Part shown: piece after piece, positions 17,289 through 23,800 of the stretch | Position numbering within the stretch: the stretch's first letter is position 1 | How the letters are laid out: each line of letters opens with the position of its first letter | From: an uncultured Prevotella sp. | GTDB taxonomy: Bacteria > Bacteroidota > Bacteroidia > Bacteroidales > Bacteroidaceae | NCBI GenBank assembly: GCA_900770845.1 | Contig: CAAGLS010000127.1 | Coordinates: 1 to 23,800, forward strand | DNA: 23,800 nt | Reading direction: 5' to 3' | Made by a program: the position numbers and the translations under genes | The notes under the pieces: generated by a model | Told to the model about the DNA's origin: nothing | What the model saw: only the letters and a program-made list of their open reading frames with translations | The model's database searches: none

Positions 17289-18392
17289 TCATTTGCCTTT
17301 CAGAGCCAGGTTGTAGTTGTAGTAGTCGGTGTTGGCCGTGATGTCCTTCACCACCTTCAGGAAAGGCGGAAACTTCACCTGCTCGGTGGCCTCCACGCCC
17401 TTGGTCTCCAATATGACCAGGTTGTTGACAGGCTCTTGGAAGGAGTCGAGCTCAAAGTACTGTCCCTTCCAGATGAAGCTCATGCGGTGCTTGCGGATGG
17501 TGTGGCGGTAGGGGTCGGCCTGCTGCAGGAGCGAGTTGTAGAGGTTGGACGTGATCTGACGTTCGGTCTCCACCTGCTCATGCTCCGACACGCGGGTCTT
17601 GGTGGTGAGCACATACACCCGCTTGCCATTCCACGACCGCTGGCGCAGGCGCGACTCTGTGTTGGGGTCGGAGCTGAGATAGGTCTGCACGATGTCGCTC
17701 TCGATGGCATCGGGCACGGGTCCCGTGAGTTCCACCACATACTTGCGCTCCTCGGTGATGGGCTGGGCAAGCCCCAACACATTGGAGATTTCCTTCAGCA
17801 CGCGGTGTATCTTGGCCTCGAAGTTCTCATGGTTGTTGATGACGCGCAGGTGGGGATGCCCCGTCCAGGCGGCGATGACCTTCTTGTCGAGCTCGCGCGC
17901 CATGCGCAGTCCCTCCTCGTTGTTGCCCTCGCGCCGCATGCTGTTGTTGGCGGTGGTGTAGAACTGCTCCGCGCCATCGGCTGCCGAGACGAGATGGAGC
18001 ACGGCGTCGTAGCGGTGGTCGCGCAGCTCGGCGGTCGACGTGCCCACGTCTTGGGTCAGCTTCTCCCACATCCCGGGCTTCATGTAGGCCGAGATGTCCA
18101 TCGCGCCGCGGTCGCAGACGATGATGCTGTTCATGCCGCAGCTCTCGGCAATGCGGGTGAAGTGGTCTTCCAGCTCCAGCTGCGTCTCAAGGGTGGCCTT
18201 CTCCTCCTGGTAGAAGAAGTCGTAGACGGGCGTGGTGTAGTCTACGCCCGACTGGGAGAAGAGCGTGGGCACCTCGGGAATGGTGAACACCTTGAAGCCA
18301 AGGCTGGTGAAATGCTCGATGACACGCACGAGGGCGGTCGTCTTTCCGGCACAAGGTCCGCCGGTGAGGACTATTTTCTTGATTTGACTCAT
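17289..18392 (-). CDS. NadR/Ttd14-type P-loop NTPase fused to a CYTH (triphosphate tunnel) domain
   Basis: The start is the ATG at 18392 (MSQIKK), which places the P-loop 10 residues from the N-terminus and overlaps the upstream stop as ATGA; the protein is 367 aa. Residues 6-205 form a kinase-like P-loop domain: Walker A GGPCAGKT (11-18) and a DRG motif (94-96) after the IIVCDRG strand. Residues about 213-345 match a CYTH fold: EERKYVVEL, QTYLS (236-240), RLRQR, VLTTKTR, a basic KHRMSF segment, ELDSF and LVILETKG. The first glutamate of the canonical ExExK signature appears replaced by Thr. The same pairing occurs in Drosophila TTD14, a GTP- and phosphoinositide-binding protein. The substrate is unknown; nucleotide phosphorylation or polyphosphate/nucleotide sensing is inferred. 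It is the last gene of the kinase/regulator set. Confidence 0.8.
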   Translation of the reverse strand: MSQIKKIVLTGGPCAGKTTALVRVIEHFTSLGFKVFTIPEVPTLFSQSGVDYTTPVYDFFYQEEKATLETQLELEDHFTRIAESCGMNSIIVCDRGAMDISAYMKPGMWEKLTQDVGTSTAELRDHRYDAVLHLVSAADGAEQFYTTANNSMRREGNNEEGLRMARELDKKVIAAWTGHPHLRVINNHENFEAKIHRVLKEISNVLGLAQPITEERKYVVELTGPVPDAIESDIVQTYLSSDPNTESRLRQRSWNGKRVYVLTTKTRVSEHEQVETERQITSNLYNSLLQQADPYRHTIRKHRMSFIWKGQYFELDSFQEPVNNLVILETKGVEATEQVKFPPFLKVVKDITANTDYYNYNLALKGK

Positions 18393-19000
18393 AGCATTAA
18401 TACAAATTTCATTGAGAACCAAAGTTGCACGGCCAGCACATAGAGCGGCCACACAAAGCGCCACTGCACCACACCCACGGTGAGCGCGCTGAACACATCG
18501 GCCACCCCGCGCAGCGTGCCACTCATCAGGCCGTAGGTGATGGCCAAGAGGGTGAGCGCGAAGCAGACAATCGCCACAAAGCCCTGCGAGAAGCTGCTGG
18601 GACAGATGCGCCCCGTCACCCCGAGCAGCACGGCATGGGGGATGGCGGTGAGCAGCAGCAGGGCTACGACCACCGCCACGGCCTCGGCCCCCACCAAACG
18701 CAGGGCAAACCGCCGGCGATAGTCGAGCCGGCGGATATCCCTCAGGGCGCCAACCAGCCGGCTACGGCTCACGACTCCCCATGCCATGGCGGCCAAGACG
18801 AGCCACACCAACAGGGGCTGGGCCAGATTGTCGTCGATGTGGCCGCAAAACCAGCGTATGCCCTCGGCGCTGAGCAGCGAGCGCATGGCGGCCTGGGGCA
18901 TGGCGGCTGTGACGAGCCACGACCCGATGACGGCCAACACCTGCGCCACAGCCAAGAGCAGGGCGAGGATGCCGAAGAGTCTGTTCTGTCTTTCCTTCAT
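18389..19000 (-). CDS. Small polytopic membrane protein, AbgT-like segment
   Basis: This 203-aa protein has about five or six hydrophobic segments (roughly 8-33, 60-78, 103-127, 138-158, 164-179 and 182-200) and a basic start. Residues 41-50 read SLLSAEGIRW, followed by a polar stretch and PLLVWLVLA. This recalls the conserved SLLS-EGIRW segment of AbgT-family p-aminobenzoyl-glutamate transporters, but the protein is far shorter than the roughly 500-aa family members. It ends in an ATGA overlap with the P-loop/CYTH gene, which implies translational coupling, and starts 37 bp after the response regulator gene. Transport activity is not established; it could be a membrane partner of its neighbours. 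Confidence 0.7.
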   Translation of the reverse strand: MKERQNRLFGILALLLAVAQVLAVIGSWLVTAAMPQAAMRSLLSAEGIRWFCGHIDDNLAQPLLVWLVLAAMAWGVVSRSRLVGALRDIRRLDYRRRFALRLVGAEAVAVVVALLLLTAIPHAVLLGVTGRICPSSFSQGFVAIVCFALTLLAITYGLMSGTLRGVADVFSALTVGVVQWRFVWPLYVLAVQLWFSMKFVLML

Positions 19001-19037
19001 AGTGTGGGTGTGCCGAAGACTGGGCGACTGAGGGCTA

Positions 19038-19763
19038 TCACTCCTCGTCGGGATGCAGGTTGTCGATGTCGAGGATGTGGAGCTCTATGGCGCGCACCAC
19101 CAAGCGCGTGGCGTTGACGCCAACGCCGCCGTTGCCGTCGGGGAAGAGTTTCTGCACCAGCTCGTTCTGCCGCTTCTCCAGACTCTTCACGCCGAAAGGC
19201 ATTCCGCGCAGGTTGGTGATTTGCTCCTTGGTGTAGCCCAAGGCGAGGTGGCGCAGGAACCGCTCGTCGTATTCGTCTATCTCATAGTTGACCAAGGCCT
19301 CCTGGCGCAGCAGCGACGAGTTGACGCTCTGCTTGAAGCGTTCCACGATGCGTTTCAGGATGGGTTGGTTGAACACCATCCGCTTTCCCCTCACCACACT
19401 CAGCACATCGCTCCTGGTGAGCATCTCGCCGGTCTTGAGGATGATGCCGTCGCAGCCCGCGTCGAGCACGTCCACCCACAGCTTCTCGTTGAGAATCTCG
19501 CCGGTGAAGATGAGCACCTTCACCTGGGGATACTGCTCCTTGGTCTGGCGGCAGATCTCCACGCCGACGGTGGTGGAGCCTCCCAATCCGAGGTCGAGCA
19601 GCACCAGCTCGGGCAGCTGCTGCTTGATGAGCCGCCAATAGGCCTTCTCCGAATCGGCCGTGCCGATGATCTCGGCTTCCGGGATGTCGTTGCGGATGAT
19701 GCCCTCCGTGCCCTTCAGCTCCAAGGGCACGTCTTCAACAATGATTACTTTGAACTTATCCAT
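19038..19763 (-). CDS. Two-component response regulator (REC plus LuxR-like helix-turn-helix)
   Basis: This 241-aa protein has a receiver domain (about 4-125) with acidic pair E10-D11, phospho-acceptor D57 in LLLDLGLGG, T87 in FTGE and K110 in ILKTG. The C-terminal part (about 165-235) holds FLRHLALGYTKEQITNL and later ATRLVVRAIEL, the pattern of a diverged LuxR/NarL DNA-binding domain; the recognition-helix part is longer and less typical. The gene overlaps the end of the histidine kinase gene by 19 bp, so the two form a cognate pair. It probably controls transcription in response to the kinase; target genes cannot be read from the sequence. Confidence 0.9.
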   Translation of the reverse strand: MDKFKVIIVEDVPLELKGTEGIIRNDIPEAEIIGTADSEKAYWRLIKQQLPELVLLDLGLGGSTTVGVEICRQTKEQYPQVKVLIFTGEILNEKLWVDVLDAGCDGIILKTGEMLTRSDVLSVVRGKRMVFNQPILKRIVERFKQSVNSSLLRQEALVNYEIDEYDERFLRHLALGYTKEQITNLRGMPFGVKSLEKRQNELVQKLFPDGNGGVGVNATRLVVRAIELHILDIDNLHPDEE

Positions 19764-22700
19764 AGGTCGTATATTTTCTTGGGTATGATGATTTCGATGG
19801 TTGTCCTGCCCTCCTCGCTCACGGCGCGAATGCCACTGGCGCGGAGATTGGTCACCTCTCCCATGTCGCGCACAATCTGGCGGCAGACGAGGAAGTCCAC
19901 GTCCTTGGTCTGCGGGGTGAACAGGTCGTGGGCCTCCTGCCCACTGAGGCTCCGGCCCATGGGCATCTCCAGCCTCACATAGGCCTTCTCCGGGGTGGTC
20001 TTGGCCCCGGCGGTGTCGGCCCCGTGCTTCCGCAGCAGGTCCATCAGGTAGTCGGTCATGTCGGAGTCGGCGGCGTAGGGGCTCCCGGCGGCGCGCATGG
20101 CCTGGGCCGAGAGCAGCGCGTAGAGCTCGCGGTAGTAGACCACCACCTCACGCATCATGGGCAGGTTGTCGCCGCCGCCGTCGATGAGCATTCGTATGCG
20201 CGAGGGATAGTACATCGTCTCGTGCTTGAGCGTGGAGAGGCAGTTGTCGAGCACGTTGTTGCTCACGTGCATCCGGTCGTCCTCCAGCCTCACGCGGCGC
20301 AGCTCGTCCTGGGCCAGTTCCAGCGAGGTCTGCTGCCGGCGGCTGGCGTCGATGCTCTTCTGCAGCGCGTCCCTCACTTGGGTGACGATGCTGTTGAGCG
20401 CGTCGTAGCGGTCGGAGTAGAGTCGCGGCCCGTGGTTCCAGATGTTGTCTATCTGGCGTATCTTCTCGCCCGCGGTGCCGCCGCTCAACAGGATGGCGTT
20501 GATCTTGCCCACGCGCTCCACGCAGATGTTGTCGTAGATTTTGTGGCGGTAGTAGAGCATGTAATAAGCGGGGAAGATGCAGAGCAGGAGCAGGGCCAGC
20601 AGGGCTATGGCCACATTCTTGTTCGACTCGGTCTTCTGCATCAGCCTCACGTAGCTGTCGAGGGTGCTGTCGGCCGTGGCGAGGTGGTAGAGCTGCACGT
20701 AGATGTCGTTGTTGTATTGATACACTCCCCACCGGTGCAAGGCGAGGGCGGCCACGGCACACTCGTTGCGCATGGAGAGCACCACTTGATAGTTGACTCC
20801 CACCTTGTCGGCAAACCACTGGATCTCGGCGGCCTGCCCACTGCCGTAGGGCCTCATGCGCCAAGTGCTGTCGGGATGGAGGGCGGCATACTGGCGGTTG
20901 AGATACTTGCACACGCTGTCGCCCATCTGCAAGGTGCGCCCATAGTCGCCGGCCACGTTGCACTGGTAGCAGCTGTCGGCAAAGGCCTTGGCCCGCTGGG
21001 CGTCGCCTGGGCCGCCGGCATTGCGGGGTTGCGCGTGGGCGGCCAGCGACGACACGCCGACGGCCAGCACCAGCAGGGCGCGCGCCACGCCTTTGGGCAG
21101 TCGGAAGCGGAACGTGCTGCCCCTGCCCAACTGGCTCTCGGCGGTGATGGAGCAGACGCTGAAGATGCGGCTCACCTTGCGGTATTTGTCGATGATGCCC
21201 TTGCAGTTCATCAGGCCGAAACCGTGGGAGGTTGGAGTTGGGGGTTGGGATCTCTGAGCGGCCTGAGCCATCTGACCAGTCCGACCACTCTGCTCCACTT
21301 CCCCATCGACAATGGGCTTGTGGTCGAAGATGTGGTCGGTCTGCTCCCGGCTCATGCCCATTCCATTGTCGCTGACGCTCACCTCCACGCAGTCGGCCAT
21401 TTCCTTGGCGCTGATCCTCACCCGTCCGCCGCGCGGGGTGAACTTGCGTGCGTTGTCGGCAAGGGTGTTGATCATGAAGAGCGTCAGCGTCTTGTCGGCC
21501 TTCACCACGGCGGTGGTCTTCTCCACGTCGAGCGCCAGGCCCTTGATCTGGAATCCCATGCGCGACATCGCCACCACGTCGAACAGCCCCTGCAGGGGAA
21601 AGCTCTCGATATGGAGCGACAGCTCGCCCTGACGCATCTGAATCCAATGTGTGAGCAGGGCGTTGAGGGCGTTGATCTCGTCGGTCAGCTCGGCCACGTA
21701 TTCATATTGCTCCTTGCGGTGGCTCTCGTCGCCGCGCCGGTCCATCAGCCGGTCCACCTCGTTGGCTATGCGGTCGATGAGCGGGCGTATGCTGTTCACC
21801 AAGTGAATCTTCGCGCGCTGCTCCATGTTGCGGCGGCGGTCGGCGGTGAGGTGGGTCCGGGCCATCAAGATTTCCTCGTCCACCTCCTCGTGCTTCTCCG
21901 CGTTGCGCCTCAGCTCCCGGCGGTTGCGCTCGTTCCATTGCTCCAAGGGCTTCAGCAGCTCGTCGGCCGAGAACCTTCGGTCGCTGCGCCGCCGCATGAG
22001 GTCGAACGAATAGAGCAGCACGCTCACCACCACAATCATCAGCACCACGGCCACAAGCATCATGTTCAGGCTCTTGGCGTTGCGGTCCATCTGTCCGGCG
22101 CGCGACTCCAAGAGCCGGTCCTGCCGCGTCTGCTCCTGCAGGTCGAGATAGAGGTTGCGGTTGTAGTCGCTCTGCTGCTTGTCGTCCACAGCCGAATAGG
22201 CCAGCGACAGCTGCTCGCGTATGGAGGCCACGAGGTCGGGGGCGCGTCTGATGGCCCTGTTGTCGTCCAAGGCCCGGTTCAGATAGTAGATGGCGGCGTT
22301 GTAGTCGTGTATCATCCAGTAGCACTGTGCCAGCGTGCGGTAGCCTCCGGCCTTCTGGTAGACGTCGCCATAGCTTGAGAAGAGGTCGAGCGAGCGCTGT
22401 GCCAGGTTGCCGGCGAGGAGCGAGTCGGGCATCGCGTCGACATTGACCAGCTGCAGGGCGTTGCGGTTGTCGTGCAAGAGGCCGTCGCGCGTCTTGGGGT
22501 CGCTCAGATGCTCGCTCATGGCCTGCAGGCTGTTGGCCTCCCAATAGGGATAGTGGCCCTGCACGGCTATCAGGTAGCAGTTGATGAGGTATTCCATCTC
22601 GTGCTGCGCGATGTCGTGCGGGTTCTCGTCGCGCAGCACGCCGCCCGAGCCTATGTTGTAATAGTAGTTGAGCAGCTGTGCGGTGTCGGTCAGTATGGCT

Positions 22701-23281
22701 CCCTGCGGGTCTATCTGGTAGAGCGCGTTGTACGACTCGTTCTTCAGTCCCATATAATAAAGGTAGGTTGACAGCACGATGTGGAACTCGCTGAAGGCGT
22801 AGATCATCCGCTTCTTCTCGTGGGCGTTGAGCTCGTCCTGCTCTTCCTCTATGCGGCGCAGCCGTCGCTGCGCCCGCTCGCGGTAGTCGTAGAAGTCCTT
22901 GTTGCGCGACTGTCGCTGGCAGAGCCTCATGAGCTGGATGTCGCTCACGAGCAGCTCCACCTCATTGTCGGTGGTGGCCCCCACCCTTTGCAGCATGCTG
23001 TCGGCCCGCTGGTAGTTCATGTGGGCAATGTCGACAAAGGCCAGCGTGTTGATGGCCTCGGCCTCCCCGCTGCTGTAGCGCCGCTGCCTGGCCAGGCTGA
23101 GGGCCTTGCGGGCGTAGGCCTGGGTCTTGCCCAAGTCGCGGTAGCGTTGGGCGTAGGCCGAGGCGTTCAGCTTGTCCACCTCATCGTCGTGGGAGGGTGT
23201 ACAAGCCGAAAACAGCAAGGCGGCCAACACAAAGCACGTCAGCCGCGCCGCAAATTCCAAATGATGTCCATGGCTGCTCAA
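19745..23281 (-). CDS. Large sensor histidine kinase with TPR-like sensor, HATPase, internal second sensor and degenerate second kinase module
   Basis: This 1178-aa protein appears to start at a TTG (23281); no in-frame ATG lies near, and a second TTG at 23260 is the alternative. The N-terminus is a lipoprotein-like signal with Cys27 (LFSAC). A helical TPR-like periplasmic region spans about 35-395, then a membrane segment (406-425), a DHp-like helix pair with candidate His493 (KIHLVNSIRP), and an HATPase domain with N-box N610, G1 DNGMG (638-642) and G2 HGFGL (686-690). After a normal kinase end near 730 comes a second hydrophobic stretch ending AAHA-Q (about 733-751), a likely extracytoplasmic region, a membrane segment (888-910), a coiled region, an H-box-like LKHETMYYP (His1020) and a decayed ATPase tail. 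I recall such proteins carrying Pfam DUF5112 and DUF5113, not verified here. Its partner regulator overlaps the 3' end. Confidence 0.88.
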   Translation of the reverse strand: MSSHGHHLEFAARLTCFVLAALLFSACTPSHDDEVDKLNASAYAQRYRDLGKTQAYARKALSLARQRRYSSGEAEAINTLAFVDIAHMNYQRADSMLQRVGATTDNEVELLVSDIQLMRLCQRQSRNKDFYDYRERAQRRLRRIEEEQDELNAHEKKRMIYAFSEFHIVLSTYLYYMGLKNESYNALYQIDPQGAILTDTAQLLNYYYNIGSGGVLRDENPHDIAQHEMEYLINCYLIAVQGHYPYWEANSLQAMSEHLSDPKTRDGLLHDNRNALQLVNVDAMPDSLLAGNLAQRSLDLFSSYGDVYQKAGGYRTLAQCYWMIHDYNAAIYYLNRALDDNRAIRRAPDLVASIREQLSLAYSAVDDKQQSDYNRNLYLDLQEQTRQDRLLESRAGQMDRNAKSLNMMLVAVVLMIVVVSVLLYSFDLMRRRSDRRFSADELLKPLEQWNERNRRELRRNAEKHEEVDEEILMARTHLTADRRRNMEQRAKIHLVNSIRPLIDRIANEVDRLMDRRGDESHRKEQYEYVAELTDEINALNALLTHWIQMRQGELSLHIESFPLQGLFDVVAMSRMGFQIKGLALDVEKTTAVVKADKTLTLFMINTLADNARKFTPRGGRVRISAKEMADCVEVSVSDNGMGMSREQTDHIFDHKPIVDGEVEQSGRTGQMAQAAQRSQPPTPTSHGFGLMNCKGIIDKYRKVSRIFSVCSITAESQLGRGSTFRFRLPKGVARALLVLAVGVSSLAAHAQPRNAGGPGDAQRAKAFADSCYQCNVAGDYGRTLQMGDSVCKYLNRQYAALHPDSTWRMRPYGSGQAAEIQWFADKVGVNYQVVLSMRNECAVAALALHRWGVYQYNNDIYVQLYHLATADSTLDSYVRLMQKTESNKNVAIALLALLLLCIFPAYYMLYYRHKIYDNICVERVGKINAILLSGGTAGEKIRQIDNIWNHGPRLYSDRYDALNSIVTQVRDALQKSIDASRRQQTSLELAQDELRRVRLEDDRMHVSNNVLDNCLSTLKHETMYYPSRIRMLIDGGGDNLPMMREVVVYYRELYALLSAQAMRAAGSPYAADSDMTDYLMDLLRKHGADTAGAKTTPEKAYVRLEMPMGRSLSGQEAHDLFTPQTKDVDFLVCRQIVRDMGEVTNLRASGIRAVSEEGRTTIEIIIPKKIYDLWISSK
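21245..21298 (-). repeat. In-frame 9-bp tandem repeat inside the kinase ATP-lid
   Basis: Five clean units (21254, 21263, 21272, 21281, 21290) of the type CTGAGCCAT / CTGACCAGT follow each other without gaps, with a diverged sixth at 21245. On the coding strand they encode the tripeptides VEQ-SGR-TGQ-MAQ-AAQ-RSQ, mostly of form x-x-Q, between the G1 and G2 boxes. Confidence 0.8.
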
Positions 23282-23336
23282 GTCCGTTTCAGGTTGGCGA
23301 CGGCCGCCGGGGGGTGGCCGCAGGTTATGCTGAATG

Positions 23337-23368
23337 CAAAAATACGCTTTTTCCTTGGGTTTTGGAAA
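23337..23368 (-). promoter_or_regulatory. Promoter of the histidine kinase operon
   Basis: On the - strand TATTTTTG (23337-23344) matches the TAnnTTTG -7 box exactly. TTTC (23365-23368), three of four positions of the -33 box, lies 20 bp upstream. Transcription would begin near 23330, leaving a leader of about 50 nt before the TTG start. Confidence 0.7.
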
Positions 23369-23501
23369 TAAAAGGGCAAATATTTTAGCCTACGCTTATC
23401 ATGAACGCAAAGTTCTTCCACTTCAACAAGTCAAGACTGAAGTAGGTTTTGTGGGTCTTGGAGTTTTTTTAGGGACTGCAGGGACTGCGCCTGGCGGCCT
23501 A

Positions 23502-23601
23502 CCCAACTTGTGCGACAGTTGGCCTACTGCTGTGTGACAGTTGGCCTACTGCTGTGTGACGGTTGGCCTACTGTTGTGTGACAACTGACACACAAGTTGG
23601 G
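23502..23601. repeat. 22-bp tandem repeat enclosed by long inverted arms
   Basis: GACAGTTGGCCTACTGCTGT plus GT recurs at 23514-23535 and 23536-23557 identically and at 23558-23579 with two changes; a fourth, diverged unit begins at 23580. CCCAACTTGTGCGACAG (23502-23518) is complementary to CTGACACACAAGTTGGG (23585-23601) at 15 of 17 positions, so the repeats form the loop of a long hairpin. Confidence 0.88.
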
Positions 23602-23700
23602 CAAGCGCATCCCGACGTGGAAACCGCGCCGCGGGAGACGCTCCAAGGCGGCGAGGCCGTCGGCTTCAAGCCACCGGGAGATGGCGGGCGGCAAAAAGGC

Positions 23701-23712
23701 GCAAACGTTTGC
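23701..23712. promoter_or_regulatory. Second GCAAACGTTTGC palindrome
   Basis: This is identical to the 12-bp palindrome before malQ. It is enclosed by CAAAAAGGCG (23692-23701) and CGCCTTTTG (23714-23722), giving a longer dyad with one unpaired A. It lies ahead of the promoter of a + strand gene beyond the window. A LacI-family operator is the simplest reading. Confidence 0.45.
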
Positions 23713-23729
23713 ACGCCTTTTGCGGCTGA

Positions 23730-23776
23730 TTGACATAAGTCAAGGATGGCCATACGACAAAAAGCGAGTAATTTTG
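23730..23776 (+). promoter_or_regulatory. CRP/FNR-type site and -7 element for a gene beyond the right edge
   Basis: TTGACATAAGTCAA (23730-23743) is a perfect TTGAC-N4-GTCAA dyad of the CRP/FNR superfamily type. TAATTTTG (23769-23776) is an exact TAnnTTTG -7 box. With transcription starting near 23780 the dyad centre falls at about -43, close to the class II activator position, and no TTTG is present at -33. The controlled gene is not in the window. Confidence 0.6.
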
Positions 23777-23800
23777 CAGCAGACAAACAGGAGGCACGGC

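Larger units (their letters stand above)
23282..23800. other. Gene-free right edge, divergent intergenic region
   Basis: No supported gene lies in these 519 bp. The stretch holds the kinase promoter (23337-23368), a short direct duplication of AGGGACTGC (23471-23479 and 23480-23488), a 22-bp tandem repeat with inverted flanks (23502-23601), a LacI-type palindrome, and a CRP/FNR-type site ahead of a + strand promoter. Short open frames here are composed of the repeats and are not credible genes. Confidence 0.7.

Noticed and set aside
17146..17292. N-terminal extension of the TraB-family protein by 49 residues.
   Set aside because: It would bury the signal peptide and translate through an exact TTTG-19-TATCTTTG promoter.
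19928..22378. An 816-codon + strand open frame opposite the histidine kinase.
   Set aside because: It is a complement artefact of the GC-rich kinase gene, as shown by its valine/leucine/histidine-rich low-information sequence.

Overview
The window looks like chromosomal DNA of a GC-rich member of the Bacteroidales, most likely Prevotellaceae. The reasons are: promoters of the Bacteroidetes type (TAnnTTTG with an upstream TTTG), secreted multidomain proteins with type IX-secretion-like or short Prevotella-like C-terminal tails, a SusA/SusB-type starch degradation set, and a Bacteroidetes-style lipoprotein sensor kinase. No rRNA, tRNA, transposase, phage gene or CRISPR array was seen.

Left part (1-6595, + strand): two large tandem paralogues of secreted proteins built from fibronectin type III-like and cleaved-adhesin / choice-of-anchor J-like beta domains. 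The first is cut by the left window edge and ends in a T9SS type A-like sorting domain. The second starts 18 bp later, has its own signal peptide and ends in a different, shorter tail. A strong hairpin terminator follows. Then comes a 518-bp gene-free stretch (6596-7113) with a decaying 21-22 bp tandem array and a second hairpin that separates these genes from the convergent cluster.

Middle (7114-16020, - strand): four alpha-glucan genes. In transcription order they are a cytoplasmic CBM20-GH77 4-alpha-glucanotransferase (MalQ), a GH97 SusB-type alpha-glucosidase, a type I pullulanase and a SusA-type neopullulanase/GH13. The three hydrolases carry signal peptides. The inferred division of labour is periplasmic debranching and cutting (pullulanase, SusA-like), release of glucose (SusB-like), and cytoplasmic remodelling of imported maltodextrin (MalQ). 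No SusC/SusD uptake pair and no SusR are in the window.

Right part (16240-23281, - strand): a TraB/GumN-family secreted protein with its own clear promoter. Upstream of it lies a compact four-gene set: an 1178-aa double-architecture histidine kinase, a response regulator overlapping it by 19 bp, a small membrane protein resembling part of the AbgT transporter family, and a P-loop kinase-like (NadR/Ttd14-type) plus CYTH fusion whose ATG overlaps the membrane protein stop. This set is the least conventional part of the window.

Right edge (23282-23800): promoter of the kinase gene, a 22-bp tandem repeat enclosed by long inverted arms, a GCAAACGTTTGC palindrome also found before malQ, and a CRP/FNR-type TTGAC-N4-GTCAA site placed just ahead of a TAnnTTTG element for a gene beginning outside the window.
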